Part shown: positions 6,550 to 12,896 of the stretch, one piece after another
How positions within the stretch are numbered: the stretch's first letter is position 1
Layout of the letters: the number at the start of each line of letters is the position of its first letter
Source: Eubacteriales bacterium
Lineage (GTDB): Bacteria > Bacillota > Clostridia > Oscillospirales > Oscillospiraceae
Direction of reading: 5' to 3'
Assembly (NCBI GenBank): GCA_030528965.1
Contig: JAUMXS010000026.1
Span: 1 to 14,214, forward strand
Length of the DNA stretch: 14,214 bases
The notes under the pieces: generated by a model
What the model was told of the DNA's origin: nothing
The model's input: only the letters and a program-made list of their open reading frames with translations
Databases searched by the model: none
Translations under genes and position numbers: made by a program

Positions 6550-7779
6550 TCAGCGGCGAATCAGAACTACCGCTATGTCGTTGACGTTCGTTCCCGTCGC
6601 GCCCGTGACGATTAGTCCGCCGCAGGCTTCCAGCGCGCGATATGCGTCATTGTCCTGCAGAATATCGTGGATCCGGATCCCCTTCTGTTCCAGATGAGAC
6701 CTCGTCTCCCCTGTTACAAATCCGCCCGCCGCATCCGTAGGACCGTCTGTCCCGTCAGAGCCAACAGATAATACCGCCGTTTCCTTCAGGCCCGCAATGC
6801 CTTCCGCAGCGGAAAGAGCCAGTTCCTGATTGCGGCCGCCTTTTCCGTGGCCGGTCAGGTAAACGACCGTTTCACCGCCTGCCAGAAACGCCAGCGATTT
6901 TTCCGTGTCCTGATGGCTGCGCGCAACAGATGCCAGGAAGCTTCCCGCTTCCTTCGCCTGACAGGTCAGACAATCGCTGAGCATTATCGGCTCATAGCCC
7001 AGCTCACGGCATGCTTCCGCCGCCGCACTGCAGAGTTCGCGGACACTGCCCGTGATCATCGTCTCAACGTTGTTCAGCTCCCGGGGCGTCTCCTCGCCCA
7101 GCAGTTCCCATGCCTTTTCCGAGAGACGAAGTCCGTATTTTTTCGCAATGCTTAACGCTTCTTCGCAGGTGGAGCCGTCCGGATACGCCGGGCCGGAGGC
7201 GATCATGTCCAGAGGATCGCCGATGATGTCCGACAGGACGACCGACACTACCTTCGCCGGCGCACAATGCTGCGCAAACCGTCCGCCCTTCACCCCGGAC
7301 AGACGCTTGCGAATGGTGTTCATCTCTACTATATCAGCCCCGCTGGCCAAGAGCTGACCAGTAATGTCTTTCAGCTCATCCTCCGCCACGAGAGGCTGTT
7401 CAAACAGCGCCGAACCGCCGCCGGACAGAAGAAAAATAACCGTATCTTCCGCACGGAGGGCATCCGTCAGTTCCAGCGCCCTTCGCGCAGCAGCAAAACT
7501 GTTCTCATCAGGAACCGGATGTCCCGCTTCCCATATCTCCACTCCGTCCAGCGCACCGCCGCTGTGATCATACTTCGTTATGACGATCCCGGCATCCGGA
7601 CGACGCGGCAGGCATTCCAACGCCGCCTTTGCCATGGACCAGCCTGCCTTACCAACGGATACAAGGATGATCCTGCCGGTATTGAAATTTCTCCCCGAAA
7701 GGGCCCTCTGAACGGCAGAACCGGGCTGGACCCGACGAATCGCACTTTTTACTATAACATCACAATCTGCTCTGAGCAT
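6550..7779 (-). CDS. Glycerate 2-kinase (DUF4147/MOFRL family)
   Basis: This 409-residue cytoplasmic kinase converts D-glycerate and ATP to 2-phosphoglycerate, feeding lower glycolysis. Family motifs appear in order: SVGKAGWSMA (41-50), HPVPDE (87-92), LSGGGSAL (118-125), NTIRKRLSGVKGG (154-166) and SDIIGDPLDMIASGP (183-197). The C-terminal MOFRL domain follows with GGETVV (301-306), GKGGRNQELAL (312-322), GSDGTDGPTDAAGG (340-353) and TGTNVND (395-401). This is the GckA/TtuD type, unrelated to GlxK/GarK. Length is normal and all motifs look intact. The ATG is preceded by AAGGAG ten bases upstream, and the gene begins 32 bases after the AEC carrier. With the upstream tartronate semialdehyde reductase it forms a two-step route into glycolysis. 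Family members can differ in whether 2- or 3-phosphoglycerate is made. The 2-kinase assignment is by family. Confidence 0.94.
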   Translation of the reverse strand: MLRADCDVIVKSAIRRVQPGSAVQRALSGRNFNTGRIILVSVGKAGWSMAKAALECLPRRPDAGIVITKYDHSGGALDGVEIWEAGHPVPDENSFAAARRALELTDALRAEDTVIFLLSGGGSALFEQPLVAEDELKDITGQLLASGADIVEMNTIRKRLSGVKGGRFAQHCAPAKVVSVVLSDIIGDPLDMIASGPAYPDGSTCEEALSIAKKYGLRLSEKAWELLGEETPRELNNVETMITGSVRELCSAAAEACRELGYEPIMLSDCLTCQAKEAGSFLASVARSHQDTEKSLAFLAGGETVVYLTGHGKGGRNQELALSAAEGIAGLKETAVLSVGSDGTDGPTDAAGGFVTGETRSHLEQKGIRIHDILQDNDAYRALEACGGLIVTGATGTNVNDIAVVLIRR

Positions 7780-7811
7780 ATTCTGCTATCTCCTTCCTTG
7801 TTGGCACATTA

Positions 7812-8720
7812 TTAAAGAAACAATGTCAGCAGGGGAATGGTGAACAGGCTCATCAGCGTACTTGCAAAAACACATTTGGAGCCGAATACCGAATCTGCAC
7901 CATATTTTTCCGCCAAAATTGCTGTGGTAGAACCGATGGGCATACCTGTCAAAACAACCGTTACCGCCGTACTGATCGCCGAAAAACCGATTGCCTTCGA
8001 TATGACCAATGCACAAATCGGCAGGAGTATCAATCGGACCAGCGTAACCAGCCAGGCATCCTTGTCGAGAAGCCCCCGCAGCTCAACATCTCCCAGGATA
8101 GCCCCCACAAGGATCATTGCCATCGGTGATGTGGCATCGCTGAATCCGGTAATGACCTTATCCGCAACACCGGGCACCGGAAGCCTGAGCAGCATCCAGG
8201 TCATTCCCAGAATGACCGCAACGATCCCCGGATTGAGAAGGATATTTCGAATCATGGTTTTCCTGTCACCTTTGGTAAACAGTGATATTCCCAGCGACCA
8301 CATCAGGAACCGATAGGGGATGATGAAAATGGCCGCCAGAAAAAGTCCCTCGGTGCCGTAAGCCATCTCGATCACCGGCAGCCCCGCCACGCCGGAATTG
8401 GGGATCAGAGTGCCGTAGCGCAGTATTTTCTGTCTTTCCGGCGGGTATTTATGCCACAGGATCCGGCCAAGAAACCAGGCCATAATACAAAGCCCGAATG
8501 CCACTCCCAAAATAGCCGCCGCAGACATCAGCTGATCAAATGAAATATCCTGTCGGAATGAATTGAAAATCATGCAGGGCAGCAGGATATTCAGAATCAA
8601 AATAGTAAGTCCCGAACGAACCTCTTTCGTCAGGATCTCTTTCTTCCGAAGGACATAGCCCACTGCTATATAGATAAACAGCAATGCCTGCACGCCTACC
8701 ATTGTGTAAAACTGTTCCAT
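7812..8720 (-). CDS. AEC (auxin efflux carrier) family transporter
   Basis: This 302-residue integral membrane protein has about ten hydrophobic segments in two halves separated by a basic loop (about 145-160). Characteristic AEC motifs are LLPCMIFNSF (46-55), PNSGVAGLPV (107-116), NPGIVAVILG (163-172) and GMPIGSTTAILAEKYGAD (259-276). Bacterial members move malate, malonate and related carboxylates, sometimes by exchange. Here it probably moves a substrate or product of the glycerate route. It begins 94 bases after the reductase, and those bases contain a strong terminator, so its expression may differ from that of the upstream genes. The ATG (8718-8720) has a mediocre AGAAGGA site. Having a secondary carrier next to a complete TctABC system is unusual: one may import and the other export. 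The direction cannot be told from sequence. Confidence 0.92.
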   Translation of the reverse strand: MEQFYTMVGVQALLFIYIAVGYVLRKKEILTKEVRSGLTILILNILLPCMIFNSFRQDISFDQLMSAAAILGVAFGLCIMAWFLGRILWHKYPPERQKILRYGTLIPNSGVAGLPVIEMAYGTEGLFLAAIFIIPYRFLMWSLGISLFTKGDRKTMIRNILLNPGIVAVILGMTWMLLRLPVPGVADKVITGFSDATSPMAMILVGAILGDVELRGLLDKDAWLVTLVRLILLPICALVISKAIGFSAISTAVTVVLTGMPIGSTTAILAEKYGADSVFGSKCVFASTLMSLFTIPLLTLFL

Positions 8721-8750
8721 GTTTCCTTCTCTCTCCGTATGCCCAATCGG

Positions 8751-8793
8751 AAAAACGTCCGCAGGGAACAGGGGTTTTCTGTTCCCTGCGGAC
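8751..8793 (-). terminator. Strong intrinsic terminator inside the cluster (reductase/AEC gap)
   Basis: There is a perfect 15-bp stem (GTCCGCAGGGAACAG at 8757-8771 with 8779-8793), a 7-base loop, and on the minus strand the tail GTTTTTCC. It starts 22 bases past the reductase stop. Only 30 bases remain between its T tract and the AEC start, too short for a separate promoter, so downstream genes need readthrough or a promoter within or before the hairpin. Confidence 0.88.
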
Positions 8794-8814
8794 TCTGTTC
8801 GTATAACTCAGGAT

Positions 8815-9693
8815 TTACAGCGTTTCCAGTCCGGCCAGCTTCTTATAGTATTTAATGATAGAGCTGTGGTCGTCTCCGCCGCAATCATTGTTATGCAGCC
8901 ACTGGAAAACTTCCTGCACAGCCGCCGTCATGGGAACGGGAGCTCCCACAGAGTGTGCGCAGTCCAGTGCATTGTTCAGGTCCTTGATATGAAGGTCGAT
9001 CTTGAAACCGGGCTTATCGTTTCCTTCGATCATCATGGGCGCTTTTGCATTCATGACGGTGGAACCGGCAAGGCCGCCCTTGATGGCCTCGAAAACCAGT
9101 TCCGGATCCACACCGGCCTTTTTCGCCATGGTCAGAGCTTCGGACAGAGCCTGAATATTGCAGGCAACAATGATCTGGTTGGCAAGCTTAGTCGTATTGC
9201 CGGCGCCGATGCCGCCGCACAGCGTGACGGAGCTTCCCATTGCCTCAAGGATGGGCTTCGCTTTGTCGAAAACTTCCTGCTTGCCGCCCACCATAAATGC
9301 CAGAGTGCCGTCAATAGCCTTGGGCTCACCGCCGGAAACGGGAGCATCCAGCATATCGATACCCTTTTTCTCCAGTTCCGCGGCAATTTCCTGAGACGCC
9401 ATCGGGTTGATGGAGCTCATATCGACAAACAGCGTGCCGGGACGCATATGGGCGGCCACGCCGTCTTCACCCAGCATTACGGCCTTGACCTGCGGAGAGT
9501 TGGGGACCATGGTCAGCACCACATCACAAGTTTCGCCGATCTCGGCATTGGAAGCATTGGCGGCGCCGCAGGCTACCACTTCTTCCACTGCTTCCTTATT
9601 CAGGTCATTGATCGTAAGATCATAACCGGCTTTCAGCAGATTCTTTGCCATGGGCTTTCCCATAATACCAAGCCCGATGAATCCAATCTTCAT
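8815..9693 (-). CDS. garR: 2-hydroxy-3-oxopropionate (tartronate semialdehyde) reductase
   Basis: This 292-residue enzyme belongs to the beta-hydroxyacid dehydrogenase family and is almost the length of E. coli GarR/GlxR. It reduces tartronate semialdehyde to D-glycerate with NAD(P)H. The N-terminal Rossmann motif is GFIGLGIMGKPMA (4-16, GxGxxG at Gly7, Gly9 and Gly12). The substrate loop DAPVSGGEPKA spans 116-126. The catalytic lysine is Lys169 in NTTKLANQ, and the all-helical C-terminal domain includes HIKDLNNAL. I chose ATG 9691-9693 because AGGAGG lies 7 bases upstream and MKIGFIGLG is the family start. The frame is open for 35 more codons upstream, but those overlap tctA. It sits directly upstream in pathway order of the glycerate kinase. 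3-hydroxyisobutyrate dehydrogenase is a close paralogue and remains possible, but the kinase neighbour favours the assignment. Confidence 0.9.
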   Translation of the reverse strand: MKIGFIGLGIMGKPMAKNLLKAGYDLTINDLNKEAVEEVVACGAANASNAEIGETCDVVLTMVPNSPQVKAVMLGEDGVAAHMRPGTLFVDMSSINPMASQEIAAELEKKGIDMLDAPVSGGEPKAIDGTLAFMVGGKQEVFDKAKPILEAMGSSVTLCGGIGAGNTTKLANQIIVACNIQALSEALTMAKKAGVDPELVFEAIKGGLAGSTVMNAKAPMMIEGNDKPGFKIDLHIKDLNNALDCAHSVGAPVPMTAAVQEVFQWLHNNDCGGDDHSSIIKYYKKLAGLETL

Positions 9694-9727
9694 ACGTATT
9701 CCTCCTGTATGGATAAGAAAGATATTT

Positions 9728-11239
9728 TTACTCAGCCTCTTTTTTGGCTTCCTTTTTACTGCCGCGTTCCTGAATGACAGCATAGGCAACAGAGGCAAGA
9801 ATCATGAGCCACAGCACCCAGCAAATGGGGCCGCGGGTAAAGAATACGGTCAGGTCACCGCCGGAGCCCTTCAGGGCATCCACAAAGTAATGCTCCAGGT
9901 CACCGCCCAGAATAAAGCCGATCAGGAACGGGGTAGCGGGCAGTTTCAGCTTCGAGAACAGGTAGCCGAGGACAGCAAAGATAACCAGAGACCAGACATC
10001 AAACATGACACCGTAGTTTGCCGCATAAGCGCCGACCACACACATCAGAATGATAACGGGATACATTCTCTGTTTGGGGACCCGGACGATCTTGGCGATC
10101 AGCTTGATGGGGAAGAACATCACGGCGAACATCAGCAGGTTGCACAGAACCAGCGCGATCAGGATGGTATACCACAGATCGGGATACTTGGTGATGAACA
10201 GGGGTCCGATGGACATGCCCTGCAGCGCAAAGGCGCCGACGAGAACTGCCGTAGTGGAGTCGCCGGGAATACCCATGGAAAGCAGCGGGATCAATGCGCC
10301 GCCGGTCAGGCCGTTGTTGGCCGATTCACTGGAGATCAGGCCTTCCGTAGCGCCTTTTCCCAGTTCATCCTTGTTCTTGGAGAAGTTCTTAGTCTGGGAA
10401 TACGCCATCAGGCTGGCCGCCGACCCGCCGACACCGGGAAGAATACCCATAAAGGTACCCAGAGCGGAAGAACGGAGAACGTTGATGGTCTGTCCCTTGA
10501 AATCGGAGAAAGAGAACTTGCGCGCGTCCTTATTGAACATGGCGCTGTCCACGTTTTCCTTCGGCATGCCGCGTTCCGCCTCTTCCAGCATCTGGCCGAG
10601 GGCGAACAGGCCGATCAGTACGGGAAGCAGAGAGAAACCGTAGATCAGTTCTTTTCTGAAGAGATCCGGAACAAGACGAAGCTTGTTGTTATCATCGAAG
10701 GTTCCCATCATGGCAATCAGGACGCCCAGCAGGCCCATCCAGATGCCTTCCTTCATTTTTCCCTTGGAAAGGGCGGCGATGATGGTCATGGCGAACAGGA
10801 TAACAAGGAACTTTTCGACGGCGGAGAACTTGATCGCCAGCTGAGCAAGCGGCGGAGTAAACAGCCACAGGCAGGCCAGGCTGAAGAGGCCGCCGAGAAG
10901 GGATGCGGTAACACCGATCTTAAGCGCACGTTCGCCTTCGCCACGCAGAGTCATGGGATATCCGTCGAAGCAGGTGGTAATGGAAGACGGAGTACCGGGG
11001 ATGTTGATCAGGATGGCCGGGACCAATCCGCCGGAGATACCGCCAACATACAGGCCCAGAAGAAGGATCAGCGAGGTCTGCAGGTCATACGCATAGGTCA
11101 GAGGCAGGAACACCGCAACAGCCATGGTCGCAGTCATGCCGGGGATCGCGCCGAAGATGATTCCCATCACGACGCCGAGAGCAGCCATCGTCAGATTTTG
11201 CAAAGTGAAAATACTGGCAAACAAAGACATATAATCCAC
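9728..11239 (-). CDS. tctA: Tripartite tricarboxylate transporter, large permease TctA
   Basis: This 503-residue protein is the large, roughly 12-helix membrane subunit of a TctABC transporter, driven by an ion gradient and fed by the TctC binding protein. The two TctA signatures are visible near the N-terminus: GIIFGAIPGMTATMAVAVFLP (split here as GIIFGAIPGM and TATMAVAVFLP, about 26-46) and YVGGISGGLVPAILINIPG (about 64-82), followed by TPSSITTCFDGYPM. A related GILPGVGGSAA motif in the second half reflects the internal duplication of the family. The length is typical. The start is GTG at 11237-11239. AGGAGGT ends seven bases before it, whereas the in-frame ATG three codons later would be 16 bases away. 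It lies 18 bases after tctB. The transported compound could be citrate, tartrate, another hydroxy acid or similar and is not decided by the sequence. Confidence 0.95.
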   Translation of the reverse strand: MDYMSLFASIFTLQNLTMAALGVVMGIIFGAIPGMTATMAVAVFLPLTYAYDLQTSLILLLGLYVGGISGGLVPAILINIPGTPSSITTCFDGYPMTLRGEGERALKIGVTASLLGGLFSLACLWLFTPPLAQLAIKFSAVEKFLVILFAMTIIAALSKGKMKEGIWMGLLGVLIAMMGTFDDNNKLRLVPDLFRKELIYGFSLLPVLIGLFALGQMLEEAERGMPKENVDSAMFNKDARKFSFSDFKGQTINVLRSSALGTFMGILPGVGGSAASLMAYSQTKNFSKNKDELGKGATEGLISSESANNGLTGGALIPLLSMGIPGDSTTAVLVGAFALQGMSIGPLFITKYPDLWYTILIALVLCNLLMFAVMFFPIKLIAKIVRVPKQRMYPVIILMCVVGAYAANYGVMFDVWSLVIFAVLGYLFSKLKLPATPFLIGFILGGDLEHYFVDALKGSGGDLTVFFTRGPICWVLWLMILASVAYAVIQERGSKKEAKKEAE

Positions 11240-11246
11240 AGTTCTG

Positions 11247-11253
11247 ACCTCCT
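11247..11253 (-). promoter_or_regulatory. Ribosome-binding site deciding the tctA GTG start
   Basis: On the minus strand AGGAGGT is followed by seven bases and then GTG (11237-11239). The spacing favours the GTG over the ATG at 11228-11230. Confidence 0.75.
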
Positions 11254-11257
11254 TTCG

Positions 11258-11659
11258 TCAGGGCAGTGTGACGTTGAAGACAACGCCGAAAATGTACCAA
11301 ACTCCGACCGACGCGACCACCGAGATGATCGCTGAAATCAACAGGGACTTCGGCTGGAGCGTGCCGCAGAACAGGACATTAAACAGGAAGATAAAGATAA
11401 TGCTGGCGATCAGGAAGCCAACCCATTCCAGAGCCAGAATATACAGAATCAGCAGCGCAAGGGTGCCGAACAGTTTCAGTTTATCATAATTCTCCACGAA
11501 AAAGTGGGGACGGTTGCCTTTGGAAAAAGCTCCGGATTTGACAGCCTTGATAATCTTGGGGATGATAATAATGAGTCCCAATACAATCAGCAGGGTAATG
11601 ATGATTTTAGGGAAAAAGTAATGGGATGTAGAGTAACGGTACTGAAAAAATTCCGCCAT
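11258..11659 (-). CDS. tctB: Tripartite tricarboxylate transporter, small membrane subunit TctB
   Basis: This 133-residue membrane protein has four predicted helices (about 18-38, 60-77, 78-96 and 102-125), the expected topology of TctB, the small accessory permease subunit. Sequence conservation in this family is weak. The call relies on length, helix pattern and its place between tctC and tctA. I chose ATG 11657-11659 because GGAG lies six bases upstream and the product begins MAEFFQYRYS. A TTG eleven codons earlier (11690-11692) is in frame and has GGAGG four bases upstream. That GGAGG is part of the hairpin arm following tctC, so it would be sequestered. The gene begins 37 bases after that hairpin. 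Confidence 0.9.
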   Translation of the reverse strand: MAEFFQYRYSTSHYFFPKIIITLLIVLGLIIIIPKIIKAVKSGAFSKGNRPHFFVENYDKLKLFGTLALLILYILALEWVGFLIASIIFIFLFNVLFCGTLQPKSLLISAIISVVASVGVWYIFGVVFNVTLP

Positions 11660-11690
11660 AATAGTCTCCGTCCTTCCAGAAACGCAATTC

Positions 11691-11725
11691 AAAAGACCTC
11701 CGCGTCTCGTTCGCGGACGCGGAGG
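11691..11725 (-). terminator. Terminator-like hairpin between tctC and tctB
   Basis: There is a perfect 10-bp GC-rich stem (CCTCCGCGTC at 11697-11706 with 11716-11725), a 9-base loop, and on the minus strand a TCTTTTG tail. It begins 19 bases past the tctC stop. It could cause partial termination or protect the 3' end of tctC mRNA. Either would raise binding protein over permease. Confidence 0.75.
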
Positions 11726-11744
11726 CCCAGATGCAGCTTAAGAC

Positions 11745-12845
11745 TCAGCCAACCAGATCGTCAAAAGAGGGGCAGTTGGCAATAACAGCGGCCATCTCGG
11801 CACGCTTATTGTAGATGTGCTCGTTCACTTCTTCGGAAGTCAGGCACTGAGCCTTGTAGCCCAGAGCTTCGATGGCTTCGATGTACTCGGTGCTGTTGCA
11901 GACATCTTCAAAGGCAGCGTCCATAGCAGCGACGAACTCCTTGGAAGCGCCCAGGCCGTAGCAAGCGATGTACTCCTTGGTGAAGACGAAGGGGGTGCCG
12001 CCGATGGCGATGCCCTGCTCTTCAAAGGTGGGCCAATCCTTGCCTTCGATGCTGCCGCCCATCAGGCCGATGACCTTCAGCTTCAGCTGATCGTCCACGC
12101 CGTCCAGAGTGTACTCTTCAACGGCGGAAGCAGCGGCGTAGATACCCTGGCAGTTGCCATCCCACAGAGCCTGCAGCTTCTCATCGGTGGAACCGGTGAC
12201 GAAAGCCTTCAGGTTGGCAGCGATCTCTTCGCCGTAAGTCTCGGAGATCCACATGTAAATCGCATTGAAGCCCAGCTGGGAAACACCGCCGGCCTCAACA
12301 GCCAGACGAACGGTCTCGGTGGGGTTCTCGCTCATCCACTGACCGAGTTCAGCAATGGTATCATAGGGAGCGGAAGCAACAGCGGAGAAGCTGTCGCCGG
12401 GGTTGAAGCCGTAAGAAGCGCCAACGATCATGTTCTCGAGCTTGTAATCTTCCTCATCATAAGCGCCGAACAGGACGCCCAGATAAGTCATGTCGTGGAA
12501 CATCATGATGGTGTCTTCGCCCTTCACAGTGACGATTTCTTCCAGAGCACGGCCGGCGCCGATGGGGTCGACCTTGATGTTGCACTCGTACTTCTCGCTG
12601 ATCATGCGGGTAACGAGATCGGAAGTCAGGTAGGTATCACCGGTAACAGAGGTGGAGCCAATGACTACACGAATGGTCTTACCCTTCAGGAACTCAGCGG
12701 GATCGACTTCGACTTCTCCGCCCTCATTTTCGGCGGGGGCTTCGGAAGCGGCGGGAGCGGGGGTAGTAGTGGTAGTGGTACCACCGCAGGCTACGAGGCT
12801 GAAAGCCATGACCATAACCAGCATGAGGCAAAGCAGTTTCTTCAT
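11745..12845 (-). CDS. tctC: Tripartite tricarboxylate transporter substrate-binding lipoprotein TctC
   Basis: This 366-residue extracytoplasmic solute-binding protein delivers substrate to TctA/TctB. It starts with a lipoprotein signal, MKKLLCLMLVMVMAFS, and a lipobox LVAC (17-20), so Cys20 would be lipidated and the protein held on the outer face of the membrane. A low-complexity linker follows: a run of six Thr, then Pro/Ala/Glu-rich sequence to about residue 48. The Bug/TctC fold begins at about 54 with KTIRVVIGSTSVTG. It retains typical landmarks such as DPIGAGRA and EAGGVSQLGFNAIY. The start is ATG 12843-12845 because AGGAG lies seven bases upstream; an ATG two codons earlier is only one base from it. 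It follows the LarA-like gene by 51 bases. Strong codon bias and a 395-codon open antisense frame fit high expression. The ligand is unknown. Confidence 0.92.
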   Translation of the reverse strand: MKKLLCLMLVMVMAFSLVACGGTTTTTTPAPAASEAPAENEGGEVEVDPAEFLKGKTIRVVIGSTSVTGDTYLTSDLVTRMISEKYECNIKVDPIGAGRALEEIVTVKGEDTIMMFHDMTYLGVLFGAYDEEDYKLENMIVGASYGFNPGDSFSAVASAPYDTIAELGQWMSENPTETVRLAVEAGGVSQLGFNAIYMWISETYGEEIAANLKAFVTGSTDEKLQALWDGNCQGIYAAASAVEEYTLDGVDDQLKLKVIGLMGGSIEGKDWPTFEEQGIAIGGTPFVFTKEYIACYGLGASKEFVAAMDAAFEDVCNSTEYIEAIEALGYKAQCLTSEEVNEHIYNKRAEMAAVIANCPSFDDLVG

Positions 12846-12896
12846 TTCCATTCTCCTTTTAATAATTTTTCCCGGTTTCAGGAACTATGTTTCAAA

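Noticed and set aside
9694..9798. N-terminal extension of the reductase by 35 codons
   Set aside because: It overlaps the tctA 3' end. The Rossmann motif and ribosome-binding site both fix the start at 9693.
9650..11335. 561-codon plus-strand frame
   Set aside because: It is antisense to tctA, runs across gene boundaries, and is rich in Gln, His and Asp as expected for the complement of a membrane-protein gene.
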